The notes under the pieces were generated by a model. It saw only the letters and a program-made list of their open reading frames with translations, had not been told where the DNA came from and made no database searches. The position numbers and the translations under genes were made by a program. A DNA stretch of 33,480 bases from Hyphomicrobiales bacterium (GTDB taxonomy: Bacteria > Pseudomonadota > Alphaproteobacteria > Rhizobiales > Beijerinckiaceae), in the NCBI GenBank assembly GCA_003241815.1, contig QBLV01000054.1, positions 562 to 34,041 of the forward strand, given 5' to 3'. The first letter of the stretch is position 1; the number at the start of each line of letters is the position of its first letter. Of the stretch, positions 20,666 through 29,018 are shown in pieces.

Positions 20666-22099
20666 CTATCCGGCGCCCGCCACCGCCCACAGCACATTCG
20701 CCAGCACCCGCGTCGCCTGCATGAAGTCGGCGATCTCCATCGCCTCGTCGGGGTTGTGGCTGCCCCTGTCGTTGCGCACGAAGATCATCGCGGCGGGAAT
20801 GCCGGCATCGGCGAAATCCTGCGCGTCGTGGCCGCCGCCGCTCGCCATCGTCAGATAGGGGATCGGCAGGCCGTCCGCGCCGGCCTGGAGCGCAGCGACG
20901 AGTTCAGGCGCCATCAGCGAGGGCGACGACCGGTCAAAGGGATCGAGCGTGAGAGCGACGCCGCGTTCGGCCTCTATCGTGCGGGCCTTCTGGCGCAGAA
21001 AGGCTTCCATGCCGTCGAGCGTTTCGCGGCTCTGGCTGCGGATGTCGAGGGCGAAATCGACCTGGCCCGGCACCTTGGTCAGCGAATGCCGATCGGCCTC
21101 CGTCGCGAACTTGCCGACCGTGACGACGAGGTCCTCGCCCGCCGCGCGCCGCCTGGCCCATTCGCCGTCCAACGCCATGACGAGGTCGGCCATCGCGAAG
21201 ACGGCGTCCTGGCGGTATTCGTGCGGCACGGCGCCCGAATGCGAGTAGGCACCCAGTGCCTTGGCGTTGCGGGCGCGATAGGCGCCGCGGATGCCGCTGA
21301 CGATGCCGATGGGAATGGCGCGGTTCTCGAGGATCGGCCCCTGCTCGATATGTACCTCGATATAGCCTGCATAGTCGGCGGGATTCAGGATCGGCGGCCC
21401 AGCCTCGATCCGGTCTGCGTCGAAGCCGGCCTCGGTGATCATCGCGCGCAGCGAACGGCCCGTCGCGACATGGATGGCGCTGTCGAGTTCGCCCTCCCAG
21501 AGCGAACCGAGCGCGGCGCGGCTGCCGAGATGGCCGCCATGGCGCCCGACGAACCAGGTGCTGCTTTCCTCGGCGCGGAAGGCCATCAGGACGATGTCAC
21601 GCTCAGGCCGGATACCGGCCTCGATCATCGCGGCAATGGCGACGAGCCCGGCGATGACGCCGGCGGCGCCGTCGAAATTGCCGCCGACATGGACGGAATC
21701 GAGATGGGAGCCCGTGATCCAGGCAGGCAGATCGGGGCGGCTGCCAGCGAAGCGGGCCGCGAGGTTGCCTGCCGCGTCGACAGATACGGCCAGGCCGAGA
21801 CCCCTTGCGAGTTCGGCGAACCTGTCATGAGCACGCTGCTCGTCCGCCATGTAAGAGGTCCGCGTCACGCCCGGCCCGTCGACGCTGTCCGCGCGCAGGG
21901 CGTCGAAGATGGAGGCCGCGAAGGCCTCGCGGGCGATGACGGCGGCGTCGAGCGCCGGGCTGGGCCGGAAGGAGGCGGGACAGGCTGACAAGACGGTCTC
22001 CAGAGGCGATAGGGGCGGCTGACGCGGATGAGGACGAGGCCTTCCTCTGCCATCCAGCAAGGTTGCGGCCAAGAGCCCTCCCGGCGCGCATCCGACCAT
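20666..22099 (-). CDS. Zn-dependent amidohydrolase, M20 hydantoinase/carbamoylase family; start uncertain
   Basis: GPGVTRTSYMADEQRAHDRF, ITGSHLDSVHVGGNFDGAAGVIAGL, IEVHIEQGPILE, SGGGHDAQDF. The ORF-track N-terminus is probably over-extended. Confidence 0.88.
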   Translation of the reverse strand: MVGCAPGGLLAATLLDGRGRPRPHPRQPPLSPLETVLSACPASFRPSPALDAAVIAREAFAASIFDALRADSVDGPGVTRTSYMADEQRAHDRFAELARGLGLAVSVDAAGNLAARFAGSRPDLPAWITGSHLDSVHVGGNFDGAAGVIAGLVAIAAMIEAGIRPERDIVLMAFRAEESSTWFVGRHGGHLGSRAALGSLWEGELDSAIHVATGRSLRAMITEAGFDADRIEAGPPILNPADYAGYIEVHIEQGPILENRAIPIGIVSGIRGAYRARNAKALGAYSHSGAVPHEYRQDAVFAMADLVMALDGEWARRRAAGEDLVVTVGKFATEADRHSLTKVPGQVDFALDIRSQSRETLDGMEAFLRQKARTIEAERGVALTLDPFDRSSPSLMAPELVAALQAGADGLPIPYLTMASGGGHDAQDFADAGIPAAMIFVRNDRGSHNPDEAMEIADFMQATRVLANVLWAVAGAG

Positions 22100-22111
22100 T
22101 CGCCGACAGAG

Positions 22112-22133
22112 GATATAAAGACATCTTTATATC
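22112..22133. promoter_or_regulatory. Perfect inverted repeat GATATAAAGA-CA-TCTTTATATC, candidate SahR (ArsR-family) operator for ahcY
   Basis: 10-bp arms with 2-nt centre, AT-rich in a GC-rich genome, about 100 bp upstream of the ahcY start. Confidence 0.7.
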
Positions 22134-22234
22134 TTTGATTGCGCTTGGGCGCCGTCGCTGCTAAAGACCTGCTCGTCGTTCAAGCAGCTCGTTTGCAAGA
22201 ACCACCCTTTTCAAGACCAGCAGGAGCACGCCCC

Positions 22235-23635
22235 GTGTCGAAGACCGATTACATCGTCAAGGACATCAGCCTCGCGGAGTACGGCCGCAAGGAAATCAAC
22301 ATGGCCCAGGACGAGATGCCGGGCCTGATGGCCATCCGCGAAGAGCACAAGGGCAAGTTCCCGCTCAAGGGCGCGCGCATCGCCGGCTGCCTGCACATGA
22401 CCATTCAGACCGCCGTGCTGATCGAGACGCTGACCGAGCTCGGCGCCGATGTGCGCTGGTCATCGTGCAACATCTTCTCGACCCAGGACCATGCCGCCGC
22501 CGCGATCGCCGCGACCGGCGTGCCGGTCTTCGCCATCAAGGGCGAGACGCTGGAAGAATACTGGGAATACGTGCTCAAGACCGCGACCTGGGGCGACGGC
22601 GGCACGCCGAACATGATCCTCGACGATGGCGGCGATCTGACCATGCTGATCATCCTCGGCGCCGAGGCGGAAGCCGGCAAGGCCGAGTTCCTCGACAAGC
22701 CGTCCAATGACGAAGAGACGATCTTCTTCGCGCTGATCAAGCGCGAGCTGAAGGCCAATCCGGGCTGGTTCACCAAGACGCGCGACGCGATCAAGGGCGT
22801 CTCGGAAGAGACCACCACGGGCGTCCATCGCCTGTACGAGCTGGCCAAGGCCGGCCGCATGCCCTTCCCGGCGATCAACGTCAACGACTCCGTCACCAAG
22901 TCGAAGTTCGACAACCTCTATGGCTGCCGCGAGTCACTGGTCGATGCGGTGCGTCGCGGTACCGACGTCATGATGTCGGGCAAGGTTGCAGTCGTCGCCG
23001 GCTATGGCGACGTCGGCAAGGGCTCGGCTGCCTCGCTGCGCCAGGCCGGCTGCCGCGTCATGGTCACGGAAATCGACCCGATCTGCGCGCTGCAGGCGGC
23101 GATGGAGGGCTATGAGGTCGTCACCATGGAGGACGCCGCTCCGCGCGCCGACATCTTCGTGACCGCCACCGGCAACCTCGACGTCATCACCGTCGACCAC
23201 ATGCGCGCGATGAAGCACCGCGCCATCGTCTGCAACATCGGCCATTTCGACTCGGAGATTCAGGTCGCCGGCCTGAAGAACTTCAAGTGGGACAACGTCA
23301 AGCCGCAGGTCGACGAGATCGAATTCCCCGATGGCAAGCGCATCATCCTGCTCTCGGAAGGCCGCCTGGTGAACCTGGGCAACGCGACAGGCCACCCGTC
23401 CTTCGTGATGTCCTGCTCGTTCTCGAACCAGACGCTGGCCCAGATCGAGCTCTGGAACCACCACGCCAAATACGAGAACAAGGTCTACACGCTGCCCAAG
23501 CATCTCGACGAGAAGGTTGCGGCGCTGCATCTGGCCAAGGTCGGCGCCAAGCTGACCGTGCTCAACGACGCGCAGGCGAAGTATCTCGGCCTGGCCCCGA
23601 CCGGCCCGTTCAAGCCCGAGCTCTACCGCTACTGA
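22235..23635 (+). CDS. ahcY: Adenosylhomocysteinase
   Basis: GTG start ([37 protein letters not shown]) with upstream [32 protein letters not shown] motif; C-terminal KPELYRY. The ORF-track TTG start at 22139 adds 32 unlikely residues. Confidence 0.97.
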   Translation: MSKTDYIVKDISLAEYGRKEINMAQDEMPGLMAIREEHKGKFPLKGARIAGCLHMTIQTAVLIETLTELGADVRWSSCNIFSTQDHAAAAIAATGVPVFAIKGETLEEYWEYVLKTATWGDGGTPNMILDDGGDLTMLIILGAEAEAGKAEFLDKPSNDEETIFFALIKRELKANPGWFTKTRDAIKGVSEETTTGVHRLYELAKAGRMPFPAINVNDSVTKSKFDNLYGCRESLVDAVRRGTDVMMSGKVAVVAGYGDVGKGSAASLRQAGCRVMVTEIDPICALQAAMEGYEVVTMEDAAPRADIFVTATGNLDVITVDHMRAMKHRAIVCNIGHFDSEIQVAGLKNFKWDNVKPQVDEIEFPDGKRIILLSEGRLVNLGNATGHPSFVMSCSFSNQTLAQIELWNHHAKYENKVYTLPKHLDEKVAALHLAKVGAKLTVLNDAQAKYLGLAPTGPFKPELYRY

Positions 23636-23657
23636 CATCCGGCACAGCTGGAATCGG

Positions 23658-23690
23658 AAAGGCCCGGCGTTCGCGCCGGGCCTTTTCCTT
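23658..23690 (+). terminator. Rho-independent-type terminator of ahcY
   Basis: AAAGGCCCGGCG-TTCG-CGCCGGGCCTTT perfect 12-bp stem (23658-23669 / 23674-23685) followed by TCCTT. Confidence 0.9.
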
Positions 23691-23806
23691 TGTCAGGCCA
23701 CGAGTCTTTTCGGCATCAGCCCCTACTAATAGACTGTTAGGGCCCAGTAACCGCTACGGCTTGATCGCGGCCGCCCCTCGGGCAAATGCCCTCAAATTTC
23801 GCCGAA

Positions 23807-23821
23807 TTTACCGTCGATTAA
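23807..23821 (+). promoter_or_regulatory. Candidate CtrA-box-like sequence TTTA-N7-TTAA
   Basis: TTTACCGTCGATTAA: one mismatch from TTAA-N7-TTAA with exact 7-nt spacing; between ahcY terminator and the divL-like gene. Confidence 0.35.
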
Positions 23822-24056
23822 GCACTTCCTGCCGGAGTCAGGGGGTGGGTAGAGTGGACATGATTCGGCCCCTCGCCTTCGCGCGAGCCGGATCGACACA
23901 CAGTGATCGGTGTCGTGGCAAGCGTGCGTCGGTAGCTCTCAGGGCGGCGTCCCGCGCGGCGTGGCGCCGTCGGATGCCTGGATTTTTGCCTACCGGAACG
24001 CATTGTCGCGCCGGTAACTCGCGGCCCTGCGCCGCCTCGAGGAAGACGGACGCGGA

Positions 24057-26537
24057 ATGAGACGGTCGAGCCGACAGGAACGGAGCAGTGGGGGCTGGCA
24101 CCGGCACGCGCTCCTGCCGGGCCTTGCAGCCAGCCAGGCTCCTTCCATGGCCCTGGCACAGGCAGAATGGCTGGCCCCACTGCGCCCCGATCTGTTCAGC
24201 ACCGGCGCGCTGTCAGTCGTGCTTGCGGGTCTTGCGGTCTTCGCCACCACCACGTCGCTGGTCTATGTGCGCGAGCGGGCCCGCTGGTACCGCCGCGAAT
24301 CCGCCCTTGCCGGAGAACTCGAAGCGACACGCGCACAGCAGGATCGGCTTTCGGCCCTGCTCGCAGCCGATGCGCAGGTCGTCGTCAGCTGGAACGGCCG
24401 CGACGCCGAGCCGGTCTTCGAAGGCGACAGCGGTTTTCTTGGCGCACCCGGCGCAACGCTGGCCCTCGCCTACGGAGCGTGGGCGCCCCCCAGCGAGGCC
24501 AAGAAGCTCGAACTCGCGACGGACGCGCTGAAGGAGCGGGGCGAGTCCTTCGGCTTCACGCTGCGCAGCAAAGCGGGTCCCTTCATCGACGCCGAGGGTC
24601 GCCCCGTCGCGGGCCGTGCCGTGATCCGCTTGCGCGAAGTCAGCGGCGAGCGCGCCCAGGTTCTGGCGCTGCGCGCCGAACTGGAACGTCTCAGCGGCGA
24701 CCACAAGGCGCTGGCCGGCCTGCTTGCCGGCCTGCCGCAACCGGCCTGGACACGTAACCCCGAGGGGCGGCTGAGCTGGTGCAACGCCGCCTATGCCCGG
24801 GCCGTCGAGGCCACTGAGGGCACTGAGGCGATCAAGAACGGACTCGAACTGCTCGACCGCAGCGAGCGCGAGGGCGCAGCCAGGGCGCGGCGCGAAGGAC
24901 AGGTTTTCTCGACACGGGCGCCTGCCGTCGTCGCGGGCCAGCGCCGCACGCTGGACATCCTCGAAATGCCGACGCCGACCGGCTTTGCCGGCATCGCCAC
25001 CGATATGAGCGAGCTGGAAGCGGTCCGGGCCGATCTGCAGCGCCAGATGGACGCGCAGGTGCGCACGCTCGACCGGCTCAAGACGGCGGTCGCCGTGTTC
25101 GACGCCTCGCAGCGGCTGGTCTATCGCAATCCCGGCTTCGAGACGCTGTGGTCGCTCGATCCCGGTTTTCTCGACGGCCATCCGCGCGACGGCGAGATCC
25201 TCGACCGGCTGCGCTCCGAACGGCGCCTGCCGGAGTTCGGCGACTACCGGAGCTGGAAGGCCGGCGTCCAGGCGGCCTATACCTCGACCCGCGCCAACGA
25301 AGACTGGTGGTATCTGCCCGACGGACGCACCATCCATGTCGTGGCGAGCCCCAATCCCCAGGGCGGCGTGACCTATCTGCTCGACGACGTGACCGAGCGC
25401 TTCACGCTGGAGTCACGCTTCAACGCGCTGTCCCGCACCCAGCGCGAGACCCTCGACTCGCTGCGCGAAGGCGTCGCCGTGTTCGGCTCCGACGGGCGGC
25501 TCAAGCTCTCCAACCCCGCCTTCGCGCAATCCTGGAAGATCCAGGCGGATCTCGTCGGCGCTGCCCCCCATATCGACGAGGTGGTACGGCTGTGCCGGCC
25601 GCTCTTCCCGGAGGACGAGATCTGGAGCGAGCTGAACAGCGTCATCACCGGCGTGCGCGATGCGCGCGAGGACTATGGCTGCCGGATGCAGCGGCGCGAC
25701 GGCACCGTGCTCGATTGCGCGGCCGCGCCGCTGCCGGACGGAGCGACGCTGATTTCTTTTGCCGATGTGACGGCCAGCGTGAATGTCGAGCGCGCCCTGA
25801 CCGAGAAGAACGAGGCGCTGGAGAAGGTCTCGCGGCTGCGCGAGGATTTCGTCCACCACGTCTCCTATGAGCTGCGCTCGCCGCTGACCAACATCATCGG
25901 CTTTGCCCAGCTGCTCGGCACGGAGGCGATCGGCGCGCTGAACGAGAAGCAGCGCGACTACACGTCGCATATCGTACGCTCCTCGGGCGCCCTGCTCGCC
26001 ATCATCAACGACATTCTCGATCTCGCCACGATCGACAACGGCGCGCTGACGCTGGAGATCGAGGAGGTCGATGTCGCCGAGACCATCGCCCAGGCGGCGG
26101 CGGGGCTGCATGATCGGCTGACCGGCAGCAAGCTTGAGCTCAAGGTCGAGATCTCGCCGCAGGCGGGACCGCTCCGTGCCGACGGCAAGCGGCTGCGCCA
26201 GGTCCTGTTCAACCTGATCTCCAATGCGATCGGCTTCTCGTCGCCGGGGCAGGCCATCACGGTCAGCGCCTCCCGCCACGGCGACAACGTCCACATCACG
26301 GTGGCGGATCAAGGCAGGGGTATCCCCGCCGAGGTCAAGGAGAAGGTGTTCGACCGCTTCGAGAGCCACTCGCTCGGCTCCAGCCATCGCGGCGTCGGTC
26401 TGGGCCTCTCGATCGTGCGCTCGATCGTCGAGCTGCATGGCGGCCGCGTCGAGCTCGACTCGGCGCCCGGACGCGGCACACGGGTCACGGCCGTATTCCC
26501 GTCCGAAGGCGCGCGCATGTCGGACGCGGCGGAATGA
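24057..26537 (+). CDS. divL: DivL-like PAS-containing pseudo-histidine kinase (Tyr in place of H-box His)
   Basis: N-terminal TM segment, PAS repeats, HisKA DFVHHVSYELRSPLTNIIGFAQLL with Tyr codon TAT at 25866-25868, HATPase_c NLISNAIGFS / DQGRGIP / GVGLGLSIVRSIVELHGG; position downstream of ahcY and upstream of tsaE. Start could be ATG 24147. Confidence 0.85.
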   Translation: MRRSSRQERSSGGWHRHALLPGLAASQAPSMALAQAEWLAPLRPDLFSTGALSVVLAGLAVFATTTSLVYVRERARWYRRESALAGELEATRAQQDRLSALLAADAQVVVSWNGRDAEPVFEGDSGFLGAPGATLALAYGAWAPPSEAKKLELATDALKERGESFGFTLRSKAGPFIDAEGRPVAGRAVIRLREVSGERAQVLALRAELERLSGDHKALAGLLAGLPQPAWTRNPEGRLSWCNAAYARAVEATEGTEAIKNGLELLDRSEREGAARARREGQVFSTRAPAVVAGQRRTLDILEMPTPTGFAGIATDMSELEAVRADLQRQMDAQVRTLDRLKTAVAVFDASQRLVYRNPGFETLWSLDPGFLDGHPRDGEILDRLRSERRLPEFGDYRSWKAGVQAAYTSTRANEDWWYLPDGRTIHVVASPNPQGGVTYLLDDVTERFTLESRFNALSRTQRETLDSLREGVAVFGSDGRLKLSNPAFAQSWKIQADLVGAAPHIDEVVRLCRPLFPEDEIWSELNSVITGVRDAREDYGCRMQRRDGTVLDCAAAPLPDGATLISFADVTASVNVERALTEKNEALEKVSRLREDFVHHVSYELRSPLTNIIGFAQLLGTEAIGALNEKQRDYTSHIVRSSGALLAIINDILDLATIDNGALTLEIEEVDVAETIAQAAAGLHDRLTGSKLELKVEISPQAGPLRADGKRLRQVLFNLISNAIGFSSPGQAITVSASRHGDNVHITVADQGRGIPAEVKEKVFDRFESHSLGSSHRGVGLGLSIVRSIVELHGGRVELDSAPGRGTRVTAVFPSEGARMSDAAE

Positions 26538-28081
26538 CCGACGAGACCCGCAGGTCCGGCACGCACCGGCTCGTGCTGGGCGACGAGGCCGCGACCCTGC
26601 GGCTCGCCGCCGATCTCGCCGCCATCCTGCGGCCCGGCGACATCGTCGCGCTGTCGGGACAACTCGGCGCCGGCAAATCGCTGCTGGCACGCGCGATCCT
26701 GCGCGAGCTGGCGGACGACCCGACGCTGGAGGCGCCGAGCCCGACCTTCACCCTGGTCCAGAGCTACGAGACACCGCGCGGCGGCGTGCTCCATGCCGAT
26801 CTCTACCGTGTGCGCTCACCCGACGAACTCGACGATATCGGCCTGGTCGAGGATCTCGACCTGCTGATCACGCTGGTGGAGTGGCCCGACCGCGCCGGCA
26901 CGCGCCTGCCGGGCGGCCGCAGGCTGGACATCGTGCTCGATGTCGATCCTGCCAATCCCGAAACCGGGCGCATCGCCGATCTGTCCGGCGGCGTGCTCTG
27001 GCGCCAGCGGCTTTCGATCGCGATCGCGACGCGCCTGCTGATCGACGAGGCAGGCTGGGACGATGCCCGTCGTGACTACATGCAGGGCGATGCATCCAGT
27101 CGGGCTTATGAGCGCTTGACGAGACCAGACGGCAGCAGCGCCGTGCTGATGATTTCGCCGCAGCGTCCGGACGGGCCGGCGATCAGGCTTGGAAAGCCCT
27201 ACAGCGCCATCGCCCACCTCGCCGAGAACGTCGATGCTTTTGTGGCGATGGATCGAGGCCTGCATTCGCTGGGCTATTCAGCGCCCGAGATTTACGCGCA
27301 GGACCTCGAGACAGGGCTGCTGCTGATCGAGGATCTGGGAACTGAGGGTGTGCTCGACGGCGAGGGAGCACCGATCCCCGAACGCTACGAGGCGGCAGCC
27401 CGCCTGCTCGCCGATCTGCACCGACACACGCTGCCGACGATCCTGCCCGTCACCGAAGGGCGCGACCATATCGTGCCCGATTTCGACCGCGGCGCGCTGG
27501 CGATCGAGACCGAGCTGATCCTGGAATGGTATGCGCCGCATATCGCGGGCGTGACGCTGCCGGCCGTCACGCAAGCGGAATTCACGCGGATCTGGAACCG
27601 GCTCTTCGACGAAATCCTGGAAGGGCCCGGCACCTGGACGCTGCGCGACTTTCATTCGCCCAACCTGATCTGGCTGCCCGCTCGCGACGGTCTCGCCCAA
27701 GTCGGCCTGATCGATTTCCAGGACGCGGTGATCGGCCACCCGGCCTATGATCTTGCCTCGCTCGGGCAGGATGCGCGCGTCGACGTGCCGGCCTCGCTCG
27801 AACTGCGCCTGCTCGCCGCCTATGGCAAGGCGCGGCGCGGCGACGATCCGGGCTTCGACCTCGCCGGCTTCGCCCGCGCTTATGCCATCCTCGGCGCCCA
27901 GCGCAACACCAAGATCGCCGGCATCTTCGCGCGCCTCGACAAGCGCGACGGCAAGCCGGCCTATCTCAAACACCTGCCGCGCATCGAGGCCTATCTGCGC
28001 CGCAATCTCGAACACCCGGCGCTCGAAGAGCTCAAGGGCTGGTACCAGGCGCATCTGCCGACGCTGTTTGCAGACGTTTGA
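26534..28081 (+). CDS. tsaE: Fusion: TsaE (tRNA t6A ATPase) N-terminus plus aminoglycoside-phosphotransferase-fold sugar kinase (AmgK-like) C-terminus
   Basis: TsaE: SGQLGAGKSLLARAILREL, SPTFTLVQSYETPRGGVLHADLYR. Kinase: GDASSRAYERL, LLIEDLGTEGVL, TLRDFHSPNLIWL, VGLIDFQDAVIGHPAYDLASL. ATGA overlap with upstream gene. Confidence 0.93.
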   Translation: MTDETRRSGTHRLVLGDEAATLRLAADLAAILRPGDIVALSGQLGAGKSLLARAILRELADDPTLEAPSPTFTLVQSYETPRGGVLHADLYRVRSPDELDDIGLVEDLDLLITLVEWPDRAGTRLPGGRRLDIVLDVDPANPETGRIADLSGGVLWRQRLSIAIATRLLIDEAGWDDARRDYMQGDASSRAYERLTRPDGSSAVLMISPQRPDGPAIRLGKPYSAIAHLAENVDAFVAMDRGLHSLGYSAPEIYAQDLETGLLLIEDLGTEGVLDGEGAPIPERYEAAARLLADLHRHTLPTILPVTEGRDHIVPDFDRGALAIETELILEWYAPHIAGVTLPAVTQAEFTRIWNRLFDEILEGPGTWTLRDFHSPNLIWLPARDGLAQVGLIDFQDAVIGHPAYDLASLGQDARVDVPASLELRLLAAYGKARRGDDPGFDLAGFARAYAILGAQRNTKIAGIFARLDKRDGKPAYLKHLPRIEAYLRRNLEHPALEELKGWYQAHLPTLFADV

Positions 28082-28107
28082 TCCGTCGACCGTCAGACCC
28101 TCCGCCT

Positions 28108-28212
28108 TCATCCCGGACAAGCGGCGAAGCCGCGCCGCTCTGGGATCCATCACAGGGCACGGCGGCACTCTATGATGGATCCCGGAGCTCCGCTTCGCTC
28201 CGTCCGGGATGA
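28108..28212. repeat. Intergenic palindromic element, family A copy 3
   Basis: Outer arms TCATCCCGGAC (28108-28118) / GTCCGGGATGA (28202-28212); inner GGGATCCATCACAGGGC / CTCTATGATGGATCCCGG. Confidence 0.85.
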
Positions 28213-28259
28213 CGCGCTGTGATGTCGATGGCGCGTGTTGCTGATACCATGCGTTGACC

Positions 28260-29018
28260 ATGAGGGAGATTCGCGTGACACAAGCCAGCCCGACACCGAT
28301 CCGCCGGGCGATGGTTCTCGCAGCCGGTCTCGGCCAACGCATGCGCCCGATTACCGACACGCTGCCCAAGCCGCTGGTGGCGATCGGCGGCAAACCGATG
28401 CTGGATCATGCGCTCGACCGGCTGGCGGAGGCGGGTGTGATCGATGCCGTGGTCAACGTCCATCATCTCGCCGCGCAGATCGAGGCGCATCTCGCCGCGC
28501 GGACGAGCCCTCGCGTGACGATCTCCGACGAGCGGGCGCTGCTGCTGGAAACAGGCGGCGGAGTTAGGAAGGCGCTGCCGCTGCTGGGCGCCGACCCCTT
28601 CTTCCATGTCAATTCGGATTCGCTCTGGAGCGAAACGGGTTGCTCCAACATGAGCGCCATGGCGCAAGCCTGGGACGCGGCCACCATGGACATGCTTCTG
28701 CTGCTGGCGCGCCGCGAGGGCAGCGTCGGCTTCGACGGGCGGGGCGATTTCTTTCGGGCCGAGGATGGGCTGCTGACACGGCGCGGCAGCGCTGAGAGCG
28801 CACCTTACGTCTATGCCGGCGTCGCCATCATGACGCCCGAACTGTTCGCCGACACCCCCGAGGGACCGTTCTCGCTCAACCTGCTGTTCGACCGGACGAT
28901 TACGACCGGGCGGCTGCATGGCATCGTGCTCGACGGCCAGTGGTTGCATGTCGGTACGCCGGACGCCATCGCCCCGGCGGAAGCCGCTTTCGCGGCAGCG
29001 ACAGAGGTCCATGCCTGA
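28260..29018 (+). CDS. murU: Nucleotidyltransferase, MurU-like (N-acetylmuramate-1-phosphate uridylyltransferase)
   Basis: AMVLAAGLGQRMRPITDTLPKPLVAIGGKPMLDHALDRLAEAG; adjacency to the AmgK-like kinase; ATG at 28260 chosen over TTG 28254. Confidence 0.85.
   Translation: MREIRVTQASPTPIRRAMVLAAGLGQRMRPITDTLPKPLVAIGGKPMLDHALDRLAEAGVIDAVVNVHHLAAQIEAHLAARTSPRVTISDERALLLETGGGVRKALPLLGADPFFHVNSDSLWSETGCSNMSAMAQAWDAATMDMLLLLARREGSVGFDGRGDFFRAEDGLLTRRGSAESAPYVYAGVAIMTPELFADTPEGPFSLNLLFDRTITTGRLHGIVLDGQWLHVGTPDAIAPAEAAFAAATEVHA

Noticed and set aside
20360-21988. 542-aa plus-strand ORF over ptsH and the amidohydrolase
   Set aside because: Out-of-frame with ptsH and antisense to the M20 hydrolase; composition typical of a spurious GC-rich ORF.
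22139-22234. N-terminal 32-residue extension of AhcY in the ORF track
   Set aside because: Starts at TTG right after the putative operator; GTG at 22235 has a good AGGAG and matches the usual AhcY N-terminus.
22112-22234. SAH/SAM riboswitch in the ahcY leader
   Set aside because: The leader is short and I could not identify a conserved riboswitch core by eye; the palindromic DNA site is the simpler explanation. An Infernal/Rfam scan would settle it.
25413-26690. 425-aa antisense ORF opposite divL/tsaE
   Set aside because: Shadow ORF; compositionally biased, no motif support.
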